Below are positions 51,660-62,862 of a stretch of DNA of 64,000 bases, piece after piece. The position numbers and the translations under genes are program-made. The stretch covers positions 254,075,010 through 254,139,009 of the forward strand of contig NC_092877.1 in assembly GCF_028372415.1 (NCBI RefSeq). The letters are read 5' to 3'. The notes under the pieces were generated by a model, which was not told the origin of the DNA, searched no databases, and saw nothing but the letters and a program-made list of their open reading frames with translations. The number at the start of each line of letters is the position of its first letter. Positions within the stretch are counted from its first letter, which is position 1. The DNA comes from Notamacropus eugenii (Eukaryota > Chordata > Mammalia > Diprotodontia > Macropodidae).

Positions 51660-52690
51660 GACAAACTGTAGGACCAGCAAAAGATGGTGTAAAACAATCT
51701 TTCAACTCAGTCTTGGAAGATTGCTAGGAGCAGTCTGTTTCATTTGGATGGGAGGGAAATACATTCCAGGACACCAGACATCTCAGCAAGACAGTAACAG
51801 ACCTGGTCTCAGGAAACCAGAGGGAGATCTTGAGCCCTAGTGTGGTGCAGCAGACAAAGGCCAACACCAGGGACCCACGTATGCCTTAATATCATTAATG
51901 CCTTAATGTCAGAGAAACTGACAGATTCCAGCTCCAAGAACCACCATCAGTTTTATCTTAGTCCCAGGCAAATGGTAATAGTCTTCTAGCAGCCAGACCT
52001 TCACATACTTCGATGTAGTCCCAGGAAAATGCAGAAATACCCCAATAGGATTTAGCATGCCCCAGATACCACCAATATGATGAAGAATCACTTACCCATC
52101 AAAAATAATCATAATACGTAAAGGGGAATATAGTCATTCAGTGAAACACTATTTCAAGATTTCATAAGGAGAAGATAAGAATTAAACCAAAAATTTGACC
52201 TCAAATATCAGGACCCAAGAGAAGTATAAGCAGTGAAAAGGGGAGCAAAACATAAGGAGTTCAATAAGGATAAACTATTTACATCCCTACACTGGAAAAT
52301 AATACTTGCAATTCTTAAAGTTGTATCGCTAATACTACAACTACAAGGGATATAAGTAGACAGAGGATACAGGTATAAGGTGAATTTAAGGAAGTGATAT
52401 AAGATTTAAGGGATGACAAAGAGAAGTCTAATGAGTGCAGAATAAAGGGAGAGGTAGAATAGGGCAAATTATTTCCCATGAGGAGTCATCAAAGACCTAT
52501 TTCAGTGGAGGAGACAATGGGAGAATGAGTTACGAGCATTGCTTGAACCTTACTATAATCAGCATTGGTAAAGAAGCAATAATATATAAAATTGGATAAA
52601 TATTGAAATCTGTCTTACCATACAGGGAAGTAGGAGGGGAGGAAAGGAAGTAAAGTGGGGGTTTGGGGACTGACAGAAGGTATGGCAGAT
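51660..52690 (+). mobile_element. L1/HAL1 5' region, ORF1 C-terminus and G-rich tract
   Basis: A GC-richer 5' part (51660-52110) is followed by a short ORF1 C-terminal remnant (about 52130-52260, 'gacccaagagaagtataa' at its end). The G-rich segment known from HAL1 3' UTRs runs from 52260 to 52690. Most of ORF1 is missing. No A-rich tail separates the G-rich segment from the L1 endonuclease sequence that follows. Confidence 0.55.
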
Positions 52691-54468
52691 CAGGAAAACC
52701 CTGTTGAGTATGAATGGTACAAACTCTTCCATAAAATGGAATTGGATAGCAGAGTGAATCAAAAAGAAAATCCTACAATATGTTATTTTCAAGAAACAAA
52801 CCTGAGGCAGATAGACAAACACAGAGTAAAGGTGAGGTCCTGGAGCAGAAACTATTATGCTTCAGCTGAAACAAAAAAAAAAAAAGAGGGCTAGCAATCT
52901 TGATCTCATGCAAAGTAAAAGCAAAATATCTAATTAAAAAAGAGGAAGAAAAGTACATCTGGTTAAGAGGTACCTTAAACAATGAAGCCATATCAATAAT
53001 AAACATGCGTGCATCAAAAGGGATAGCATCCAAATTCTTAAAAGAAAAGTTAAGTAAGTCAAAGGAAGAAACAAACAGCAAAACTGTAGTAATAGAGGAC
53101 CTCAATTTTCCCCTCTCAGAATCTGATAAACACAACTAAAAATAAACAAGAAAGACAATAAGAGACCAAATTGAATATTAGAAAACTTAGATATGCTGGA
53201 ACTTTGGCCTGATTTAGACATAAAGTCTGACACCACAAACAAATTTTTAAGAACAAGTAATAGTCTTCCTTTCATATCTATGAGGATGGGGGAAAATCCA
53301 TGACCAAACAAGTGACAGAGAGAATTACAAAATGTAAAATATATAATTTTGATTGTGATAAATTAAAAATAAACCTTTTGTACAAACAAAATTAATGCAA
53401 GTCAAAATTGAAGGACAGCAGAAAGTTGGGAAATGATCTTAAAGCAAGTATCTCTGATAAAGTCCTCATTTCTCAAATATATAGAGAACTAGGTCAAATT
53501 TAAAAGAATACAAGTAATTATAAAACTGATAAATGGTCAAAGCATATGGACAGGTACTTTTTAGGTGAAGAATTCAAAGCTACTTATAGGAATATGAAGA
53601 AATGCTCTAAATCTGTGACAAGAAAATGAAAACTAAAACAACTCTGAAGTATCACCCCAGATTGGTTAATAGGACAGAAAAGGAAAATAATAAATGTTGG
53701 AGACAATGTGGGTAAATCAGGAAAGTAATGTACTCTTAATGTATTTATGATCTGGAGGGTAATTTAAAAGTAAGCCCACAGGATAACCAAATAGGGATCC
53801 AGCAATGTCACTACCACTGCTAAATTTGTGTTCCAAAAAGATCATAAAAAAGGGTAAAGAACCTACATGTTCAAAAATACTTATAGAAGTCCTTTCTGTG
53901 GTAAGAAAATACTGGAAATTGAGGGTATACCCATCAATTGTGGAATATCCGAACAAGCTATATTATATGAATATAATAGAATGATATTGTGTAATAAGAA
54001 ATGATGAATAGGAATATTTCAGAAGAAACCCTGAAAAATTTGTACTAACTGATGCAAATTGAAATGAGCAGAACCAGGAAAATATTGTAGGCAGCATTAG
54101 TAAAATTGTGATGATGAGTTATGAATGACTCAGCTCTTCCCAGAAACACAATGATCTAAGGCAAGTACAAAGAATTTATGAAGGAAAACACTATCTTTAT
54201 TCACACAAAGAACTGATGGACTCAATGCAACTTGAAGTTTATATGTATATGCATGTGTGTATATGTATATATGTATGTATACACATATACTGAATTTACC
54301 TTTTCTCATTTTTTTCTTTTTTATCTGTTTCTTCTATCACAATACTGACCAATATTGGAATGTTTAAATAATTAACATGATAGTACATTTGTAAAGCATA
54401 ACAAACTGTCTACCATTTTGAGAAGGGGGAAGGGAGAGAGGAGGAAGAAGTTTTTGGAATTGAATGTA
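52691..54468 (+). mobile_element. L1 with endonuclease and C-terminal region, reverse transcriptase deleted
   Basis: Two frames (52655-52894 and 52900-53139) carry the L1 endonuclease: ICYFQETNLRQIDKHRVKV (catalytic-loop QETH region), then LAILISCKVKAKYLI, the IIN(MRA) strand and VVIEDLNFPLSESDKHN, equivalent to the GDFNTPLS motif with Gly changed to Glu. Near 53200-53300 the sequence jumps to the ORF2 C-terminal region ('acaaacaagtgacagagaga'), so about 1.5 kb with the reverse transcriptase is gone. The C-terminal region (to about 54240) and a 3' UTR ending near 54468 follow. A TA repeat lies at 54240-54290. Confidence 0.78.
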
Positions 54469-54670
54469 TATAAACATACATATACACATATATACATACA
54501 TACACACATTTACACATAAATGTATATATATGTATATATACGTACACATATATACACATATACATACACAGACACCTGTATATACATGTATATGTATATA
54601 TGCACCTATGCATATATGTATCTATATATATATGACTATATATGTGTGTATAAATATACATAATTCCAAA
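54469..54670. repeat. TA/CA-rich low-complexity repeat
   Basis: CATA/TATG/TACA units directly after the L1 3' end. Non-coding Tyr/Ile/His frames on both strands. Confidence 0.92.
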
Positions 54671-54995
54671 CTAATCCATAGCAAATTTTACAGGGTTCCT
54701 TTCCCAAAGGAGTCCTTTGGTCCTCTTCTTGTCAATTTTCAGTCTCTGAGAACATTCGTCTTTTCGCTTCAGTAGCTTATGTACAAGGCATCACTAGCAA
54801 TCACCTCCAGATAGTGCATAGCTATAGTTTAGTTCATATTCCAAGATCTCATCATATGCCAGAGAAAATGCTTTCATAGAAGAATAACAAATCATAGACA
54901 TAAAAGGGGTTTCAAATAACTTAGTTATTGAAATCCTTTCTTATTCATTTCTTAAAAGAATCTAGCTAGCTATAAAATATTATATACATACCCAT

Positions 54996-55028
<33 letters not shown>

Positions 55029-55149
55029 TATGTATATACACACATACATAATCTTATTCTGGACACAAATCTCTGCATTATTGAAACTTAACTTTTGCAA
55101 ACGTATGTATTGCTAATGCATTTTTGCTTATTGTTAATATAATTTTGCT
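54671..55149. other. Unassigned stretch with a (CATA)n/(TA)n microsatellite
   Basis: Microsatellite at about 54985-55050. The rest is unassigned. Confidence 0.5.
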
Positions 55150-55560
55150 TCTTAATGAGATCTTCCCTACCCATTGATGAACCTGAGATAATTTGTAGGA
55201 AGAACTACACCTTTTGTTAGGGGGACAGTGGTTCTCAAGGACTGTGATGCCCTCTGCCTCTAAAAAATATTTAAGTGCTCTGAAATAAGACTTTACTTTG
55301 AGGCTTACTTACTGAAAGTGTTTTGTTTTGCCAGATGACACTCTGGGAAGCTCCTGGAAGACCCCCAGTTTTGAAAACCCAGATTTTGGTGTTTCCCTCT
55401 TTGGGAACTATGCATGTATTGCTTCATTTCAGACAGTTTGGAATCTTTGTCTGTTGATTTAGATTTCTCTGTATTTTCTCTGAAGTTAAGGGTGCAAACT
55501 TTTTCCCCTGAACTAAGTGAATAATATATGTGCTTGATTAAATGAGATTATTAACCCCTC
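55150..55560 (+). repeat. Dispersed LTR-like repeat, copy 2
   Basis: Colinear with 35030-35470: 'acccattgatgaacctgaga', 'tgccctctgcctctaaaaaa', 'gaggcttacttactgaaagt', 'tttctctgtattttctctga'. The TATA-like position reads 'aaaatatttaagtgctctga'. Family and ends unresolved. Ancient by its divergence from copy 1. Confidence 0.5.
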
Positions 55561-56522
55561 AAAAGATGTCTTTTAGACATCTGTTTTTAGAAAAGCAAAT
55601 CAAAAAACCTAGACTCCCCTCCTGCAACATCAGGGTGTTTACTGTTACAACATGTTACATAGATCTCACATATTCAACATTCTCATAGATATAAACCATC
55701 AAAATTAGAAAATAATTACTTTTAAATTAACCACAGAGTACAGATAAATTGAACAGGATCATCCAGAGGAAAAAAAGAAGTAATCATGAGTATTTGAAAG
55801 AAAATTGGGCAAAATCTATGAAATTTGAAGTTAATTCTGCTAGAAAATACTGTCTTCAAAAAGAAAAACAATGAATATTTCATAATTATTGATTAATCCA
55901 CTTAAAACCTCGCAGTTTTAGTTTTTTAAAATGCTTTTGTAATGGATCTTGTTCATTATTTAAGTCAAAATGGAACCAAGAGATACCAACTCCTGAGTAC
56001 CCAAAAAATCCACTCCTGTTTGAAGAAACATTTTGCAAGTGCAAGAAATGACCTTTTAAAAAATGTATTACTGCTCATAGCTACCTGTAGTGGGGGAAAA
56101 ATTGTTTAAAAAAGAGTTAAACAGAGTATCCTTTAGGCACCACAAAAAGGAAAAAATACTCAAATTCACTTAATAAAAGCCAAAAGAGTTTCAAAACACC
56201 ACATTGTTAAAAGAAGAAGAAAAACTAGCCCTTTACTATTTACTTTTCTACGTAGTTTAATTTAATATTAATACATGCCCATTCAAAACTTGAGGTACAT
56301 GAGTTCCTTTGTTTTTTTAAAGAGGAGCAAATTCACAATTTCCTAACCATTCTGGTCTTTATTCTGATTGTCAAGGGCATAAAAACAGTATCAAAGGATG
56401 ATGCAATAAACATGATAATGCTGGTCTATCACCTTCTGTGTAACAAGGATCCTTGCTTAGAAACTCAATATTGGGAGCTGAAGCCCTGATTTGTCTGGAT
56501 TGATTAAATGTTTGACGCTTAC
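55561..56522. other. Unassigned, single-copy-looking stretch
   Basis: No repeat recognised. It flanks the candidate exon on its 3' side (- strand). Confidence 0.4.
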
Positions 56523-56598
56523 CTTTTCTTTGTTCTGTTTTTACGGTTTTGGTTTCTATGGTGACAGAATACTTCCGCATGATTGCATTTTTACCAAC
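56523..56598 (-). CDS. Candidate internal exon of an unidentified gene
   Basis: On the - strand, a 76-bp segment has exactly one open frame, which encodes VGKNAIMRKYSVTIETKTVK followed by TEQRK. It is preceded by a pyrimidine-rich acceptor (tttctcttttgctgtaatatgtttttag, shown here in outline: T/C-rich run then TTTTTAG, AG at 56599-56600). It is followed by a consensus donor, AAAG|GTAAGC (GT at 56521-56522). Both other frames have stops. It lies in a repeat-free stretch. I do not recognise the protein and see no partner exon in the window. A chance open frame of this size with splice-like ends is possible. Confidence 0.4.
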
Positions 56599-56600
56599 CT

Positions 56601-57827
56601 AAAAACATATTACAGCAAAAGAGAAATGTCACAGCATAAACATTCCTGTAGCTTTCTTTCCCAGGATGCCTTATGCCCACTATAGTAATATTTGCAGCTA
56701 CTTCCTTCAAAGTAAATGAAAATATAGTTATACTAGTTCACATATCTCCAAAATATCTTAAGTGAAAAACCAATGCAACCTCAATAGGCAGGGACTATTA
56801 TAAAATATTAATGTTTAAGCACTAATAAGTTATAAGGCTTCATATCATTCAATTGCTCTATCAAATATATGAATTGCAACCTGTCATTCAACCAAACCAG
56901 ACTGTTGTAAGATGTTCTTGTTAAAAGTTAAGATTTCTGCTTTCCTAACTACAAGCAACAATTTTAGACATGCAATGAAACCTGTGATAGATTAAAAAAA
57001 TGGTCTCTTACTGTTCTTAAATAGTAAAATTCCAATGGACATTATTTTATCAAAAGATATCATTTTTTCTTGCTCCTCCAATGACAACCTTAACTCCTTA
57101 TCTAGTCAAGTTATATGGTGAATATCTTATATAACTCTGGTGTCAGAGTTTCCATTTTCTAGTTGCCTAGATAAAATTTTTGTTTTTTTCAGTTTTCTAG
57201 TTCGTTACTTTTGTTAAGGTTGAGCCTGAGAATGTTAGAAACTGTCACTATCTAAAAAGTAAGTAATAGATACAAAAAATGACTTCTGAAGCTCCAGAGA
57301 GATAAAATTCTTTCCTTCCATGTTCCCAGTTTTCTTTGTTATCAGGTCTACTTCTAAAATCTTATGCTTAAACCTTCTAATGGGAACCTAGAAAGTAGAA
57401 AAGCTAGATTTTGTTCTTCTCTGCATTACTCCGAGCTCTTAGTAGCTCCTAACGGGTGATCACCACTTTTTCAATACCTTGTCTAGTGCTGAACAGAGAA
57501 AAAAAAACTTATTCAGTATAGTTATCCACATTTACTGTGACCTGATCGATGTCACTCTCATAGTTCCACCACCTACATACCTACTGGATTCGGTCTTTTT
57601 TTTTTTTTTATATTACCACAGATGGCAAGATATTCTGCAGGATATCAAGCATCAAACAACTGCCTTGTGCTGAAGTTATTAATCACAAAATTTCCAAGTA
57701 AAAAGCACATGTACAGGCCAAGATAGAATGAATATTTTCTTAATTATTTTTTATCTTTTTTTCAGTTCCTGGTTTTCACATTTCCTTACTTCTTTACTTT
57801 AAAAGATACTTCATAAATGCTCCCTGT
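56601..57827. other. Unassigned, single-copy-looking stretch
   Basis: No repeat or gene recognised. The short + frame at 57479-57673 has no domain. Confidence 0.4.
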
Positions 57828-60800
57828 CACCCAGGTTTAGGGTGTGTTCAGGAAAGGATAGTAGCTCTGGTGTGAGGGCTGCCAAGCGCTTACAGGACTG
57901 CTCTTTAGCACTGGTCTGTCTGATTCACCTTATTCTCATCTCTGGCTCCAAGAACCTGTAGCATGCCTAGCAGCCATATCCCTGTAAACCATTTTGGCAG
58001 ACAGACTAAACCAGTTTGAGGGTAACTAGGGGTGCTCAAATCTATTGATGAGTTGGGGGTTGTCTACCCCAAGAATGTGAAGACTTCCTCCAGTAGAATA
58101 GGTATATGAGAACAATTTGTTCCAATGGCCATAAAGGTGACTGGAACATGCACTAGGATCTACTTAGAGTTTGATAAGACATTGAAGACCCTGAGTGTAT
58201 CTGGAGCCATGTCCAGTCATTGTGACTCTGTCCTCCCATTAGAGTATAATTACACTGGAAGAGACAGAGGCAGGCTGATGACTTTGTGTAGCTCTGCCTC
58301 ACTTGAAACCAATTTATGCAGGAATCAAAAGACATTGCCTATATAATTTTACCATTTCTACTTATTGCAAAGCCTGTAATGAAACAGCATGTATGGATCC
58401 TCTGAGGGTTATAGTCACAGTCCTACAAACACACAACAAAAGTCATGGGGTAGTCTTCTGATTGGAAGCAGCATTGGGATACAGTAGTTCCTTGAGTCTC
58501 TGAGCAGTGACTGCACTGATCACCTCCTGGTATGAGGAAGGGGCTAGAGGAAGGGGCTAGACAAGGTGCCCTAAAAAAATCACTGCTTACCCTATCATGA
58601 CTTGTTTACCATAGCAGGAAGGGATCCCACTTTGTGGTTGAAACACAAGAAAATCTACAAATTGTACCAAAACTTCTACAAAGGTGATTCTACTCACCAT
58701 CATAACGAGGAATGTGCACACACTCATGGACAGCACAAATCCAGTAGACCAGAAAGATGAACAACTTGTGAGAGAACTCAAGTGTCACATCCAAATCAGA
58801 GCCCTAAGTGAACCAATGCTGCAAATGAAGGCCAGTTTACTGAAGCTGGAGCTGGATGCGTGTTTTCTGCCATGGCTACAGTGAAGGGGAGCACCATAAA
58901 GCTGGTACAGATTTTACAATAAAAACTTAGTTAGTCAACAAGCTTGTACACCTACCAATAGAAGTGAATGACGAGCTCATGACAATGTGATGGCCACTTG
59001 CAGGAAAGTGCGACACGACCTATGGCAATGCCTATGCTTCCACCTTGATGAACCATAATGAAGTCAAAGAAAAATTTTATTAAGATCTGGTAAACCTCAT
59101 TATCAATGTGCCAAAAGAGGGCAAACTTATAATATTAGAGTGAGCTCAGATTACCAGATCTGGCAGTGAATTCTTGGGAGGAATGTAGGTGGAAACAGCA
59201 ACAGCAATAGTCACTTAGTACTGAAGACTTCTGCATCTCATAAACTTCTCATCGCCAACACTGTCTTCCATTTACCTAAACACAATAAAACTTTGTAGAT
59301 GTGCTTTCACAGAAAATATTGGTATTTAATAGACTATATCATTGTACAGTGAAAAAAACAGATAGTATGTGAGGGTGACAGTATATTAAAGTGACAGTGT
59401 GGTGCAGAGTGCTGGACTGATCATAGACTTACCCTCTCCAAGATAAATATTCTCATTCAACAAAAGCAGCAGCCCCAAGGCAAGGCAGCTGCCAGAAGAC
59501 TTAGTGTCAACAGATTAGAATATTTCTCTGAGCAGAAACAATTTGTTGATGAATTGTTAAAAAGCTGAGCCAACATACATCTAGCAATAGTGGAGTAACA
59601 AAGCAGTGGCCAGTTTACAAAAATTTGCAGTACGGCATTGCAAATGCTCATCTGGGTCAGAACACTTGCAAATATCAAGACTGGTTTGAAGAAAATGATG
59701 GGGAAATGCAGAAGATGCTAAATGAATAACAAGAACTCTACTGAGTTTACCACCAGGATTTTACATGTATCTCAAAGAAGACATCGTTAAACTCTATCAA
59801 AAGAAAAGTATAAGTGAAGCTTGTAGAAATGCATGATTCTTAGTGTAGTAAGAAGGCAGATGAAATTCAATTTTATGCTGGTAGCAATAATCCTAAACAC
59901 TTTTAATATATCCCGGAGTCTGTTTATGAGCCAAAGACATACGGAGCATCTCAGCTCTTCTGCTCTGATGGAGTCACATTGAGTAGCGTTAAGGATAAGA
60001 TCCTGGAGAGATGGACTGAACACTTCCATGATGTTTTCAACACATCATTATCAAATATTGAAGTCATCGACCCTTTTCCTTAGGGTGAAGTCAATTTCTA
60101 TTTAGCCAGCTATCTGACTGAAGGAGAGATATTGAATGCCATTAGACACTTCTCCTGTAGCATAGCAACAGGTGTTGATTTTATCCCAGGTGAAATTTAT
60201 TAGGTTGGAAGGTACATTACACATACAAAAGCTCAATAAATTTTCCATGTAATATGGAGAAAAGAGATTATCCTTCAGGAGTTCGGGCATGCACCCATTG
60301 TCTATTTCTATGGTAAAAGAAATAGATTGCCCTGCAATAATCTTTGGGAAGTCTCTCTCCTAGTCTTTGTTGGCATGATTTTTGCCAGAAACCTCTTTAA
60401 TAAGCTGAATTCTTCATCCGGATGTTTTGTGAAAGAGTCAAGAAATGGTGAATATAGTATTTGCTAATTGACAACTCCAGGAGAAATGTCAGGAGCAAAA
60501 TAGAGGTCTGTACACAATGTTGATTTCTCTCATCAAGGTTGCTGACAACAGTGAGTTGTGAGGCATTATGGAAAAGCATGTCAAAATGTAGTTACCCAGA
60601 GAAGATCATCAGTATTGTACATCATTTTCATGATGACATGCATGCCTGGGTTCTGGATAGTGAACAATGCTCTTGCACTTTCCCAGTTGTGTACTCACTC
60701 TAAAGCTTTCTAGCATATGTTTTTAGCAATGTTGTCAGACACTTACTGAGAATGGGCATGGCATCAAGATCTGCTACCACAATGATGATGAACTATTTAA

Positions 60801-61150
60801 ACTGAAAAGGCTACAAGCCAAGCCTGAAGAAGAGGGAGAGTTGGTTTATGATTTTTTATTTGCAGCTTATTATGCACTCGATGCGGTGTCTGAAGTTGAG
60901 ATGCAATAAAATATGGATTAATTCTATGCTGCTTCTGGTAATTTTGGCCCAACAATCAATACCACAAAAACACATGTGCTCCCCAGTCAGCATCACACCA
61001 TCTATATTTGGAAGCAATTTTTACAGGGAATGGAGAAATTTTGAATTCTGTAGATATGTTCACATACCTTGGTAGTGTGCCTTCCTGGGACATACATGTT
61101 GATAATGAGGGGGTGTTCATCACTTAGAGAGTAGATGAACACTTTGTGGT
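57828..61150 (+). mobile_element. Near-full-length RTE-type LINE, degenerate
   Basis: The 5' region (57828-58340) shares sequence with RTE-derived SINEs ('gacagactaaaccagtttga', 'gagttgggggttgtctaccc'). The single ORF follows, encoding an apurinic-like endonuclease then a reverse transcriptase. RNVHTLMDSTNPVDQKDEQL is at about 58705-58770, the endonuclease end CWTDHRLTLSKIN at 59410-59448, and VKDKILERWTEHFHDVF at about 59988-60044. IVHHFHDDMHAWVLDSE is near 60610-60670 and MFTYLGSV at 61056-61079. Stops and frameshifts are dense and the catalytic reverse transcriptase core is poorly kept. The last part of the ORF and the 3' UTR are missing; that 3' end type is seen at 13.7 kb. The RTE assignment is firm; the clade (RTE-X-like or BovB-like) is not settled. 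Confidence 0.82.
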
Positions 61151-61194
61151 ATGTGATTTTAAAGGAATATTAACATGGTATAAGAAAGGATCAG

Positions 61195-61690
61195 CAGATT
61201 GATTTCAGAAAAAAAAGAACTAAAAACTGGACTTATATGAACTGGTGTAGTGAAGTGAGCAGAACCAGGAGAATATTGTGTAGAGTAATAGCAATACTGT
61301 ATGATGATCAACTGTGAATGACTTAGTTATCTGCATCAGTGCAATCATCTGAGACAATTCTAAAGGACTCATCATGAAAAATGCTATCTACCTGCAGAGA
61401 AAGAGCAGATGGCATCTTACAGTAGAGAGAAGCCTATTATTTTTGTTTTTGCATTTTTTTATTCCCCCCCTTGGTCTGATTCTTTTTTCAGGACTTGACT
61501 GATAATGGTGATATGTTTTGCATGATTGAACATGTATAGCCTATGTTTGCTTACTGCATCAGAGAGAGGAGAATTAGAAAGGGAAGAAAAATTGGAACTC
61601 AAAAGCATTTTTTTAAAATAGATGTTATAAATTGTATTTATTTGTAGCTAGGGAAAATAAAATATTATTTAAAAATAAAAATAAAACAAA
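61195..61690 (+). mobile_element. 5'-truncated L1 3' end
   Basis: 'agtgagcagaaccaggagaa' (about 61253), 'tgatgatcaactgtgaatga' and 'acaattctaaaggactcatc' 'atgaaaaatgctatc' mark the L1 3' end in sense. A G-rich terminal segment ('aaaattggaactcaaaagca') and an A-rich tail to about 61690 follow. Confidence 0.8.
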
Positions 61691-61916
61691 ATAAGTTGAG
61701 TAGGTTTTATTTTTTTCCATAATTCCTTATCCCATCAGCTATTAGCAAGAGATCACAAGAACATAGATTTAGGTATTTATTGATCTGTTAATTCAACTAA
61801 AACTAAAATCCAGATGGTTTATCAAATTTGACCAAAGTCATCTAATATCTCCTAAATAAAATTAGATCTGTATAGGTTGTCTGATTCTAAATGTAAAAAG
61901 TTTCTGTCATATATTT

Positions 61917-62140
61917 TGTTGTTGTTGTTCAGGTACCTTTCAGTTGTGTCCAATTCTTTGTGATTCTATTTGAGATTTTCTTGGCTAAGATACTGGGGTA
62001 GTTTTCCATTTCTTTCATTTACCAGATGAAGAAACTGAGGTAAAAGGGGTTAAGTGACTTAACCAGGGTTACACAGCTAATAAGTATCTGAGGCTGGATT
62101 GGAACTCACAATATTTTTCTTTGTGACTCAGGGCCAAGAT
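61917..62140 (-). mobile_element. tRNA-derived marsupial SINE
   Basis: In antisense: 'gttgttgttgttcaggtacc' tail, 'ttggctaagatactggggta', 'gatgaagaaactgaggtaaa', 'gggttacacagctaataagt'. The tRNA-like head is eroded. Confidence 0.8.
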
Positions 62141-62711
62141 TATATATACTTTACAACTTAGCGGCTCTTTTTGTATTATTCCTACAATCTTATTCTTTCT
62201 TTAATTCTTTTCTTCTTCCTAACATAGATCAAGAACTCTTTTGTTGTTTCCATTGTTGCTGCTATCCCTTTAGGATTCATTTCCAACCTTGTCTCATATT
62301 GGGTTTTAGAACTCTTGACACTAGTCTTATGGAATGGTAATGATATTTGTATTCATTCTCTATTATTTCTCCTTGATTCCATCATTTTATAGTTCTCTTT
62401 GCCTCCATCGTCTATGTTCATTTGTATGTCTTAAAAATCTAAATTCATTTGTGAGTTACCAATGTAGTCACATAATCCTGTTGATGGACCTCCTTATTCC
62501 CCTTATATTTCCTCTGCATTCTAAACACTAGAATTATTTTTCATGGTTGGATTTTTAATTATTTTAATTTTAATTTTGAGAATAGACATGGACTGAGCAT
62601 TTTCTCTGACTGAAAGTACAACTTCTGCCCTGATGTTACTAGGAAAAATCTCTGACCTAGGATCTTTGATCTCCTTGGTTTCTTACCTGGAATCATTTAC
62701 AATTTATTCAT
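62141..62711. other. Unassigned stretch
   Basis: No gene or repeat recognised. Confidence 0.4.
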
Positions 62712-62862
62712 CTTACAGGTCCCCTCTGTGCAGGTGTCACCATATTGGTTCTTGATTTCTAGCATTCAGAGACTGTAAATCATAAGTCAGGAGTTCAAGC
62801 AGTCAACCAGTGTCAGTATTCTAGGCTGAGGTTTATAGGTGTGAACTATGACACCTGCCTAC
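62712..62862 (-). pseudogene. RN7SL: Probable 7SL (SRP) RNA pseudogene, 5' part
   Basis: Read on the - strand from 62862, the sequence follows the 7SL RNA order: a G-rich 5' start (GGCAGGTGTCATAG...CCTATAAACC for the 5' domain), CTTGAACTCCTGACTTATGA for the CTTGAGTCCAGGAGTTCTGG stretch, and a TACAGTCTCTGAATGC block. An exact CAATATGGTGAC (62736-62747) then leads into the S-domain stem, followed by GAGGGGACC. It ends at about 62712, roughly half of 7SL. Overall divergence is high and the alignment was made by eye against the human sequence as I recall it. 7SL RNA is the scaffold of the signal recognition particle; this copy is not expected to be functional. Confidence 0.5.

Noticed and set aside
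57530-57610. - strand open segment ending in TAA considered as a terminal exon
   Set aside because: The sequence upstream on that strand is A-rich, not pyrimidine-rich, so there is no credible acceptor site.
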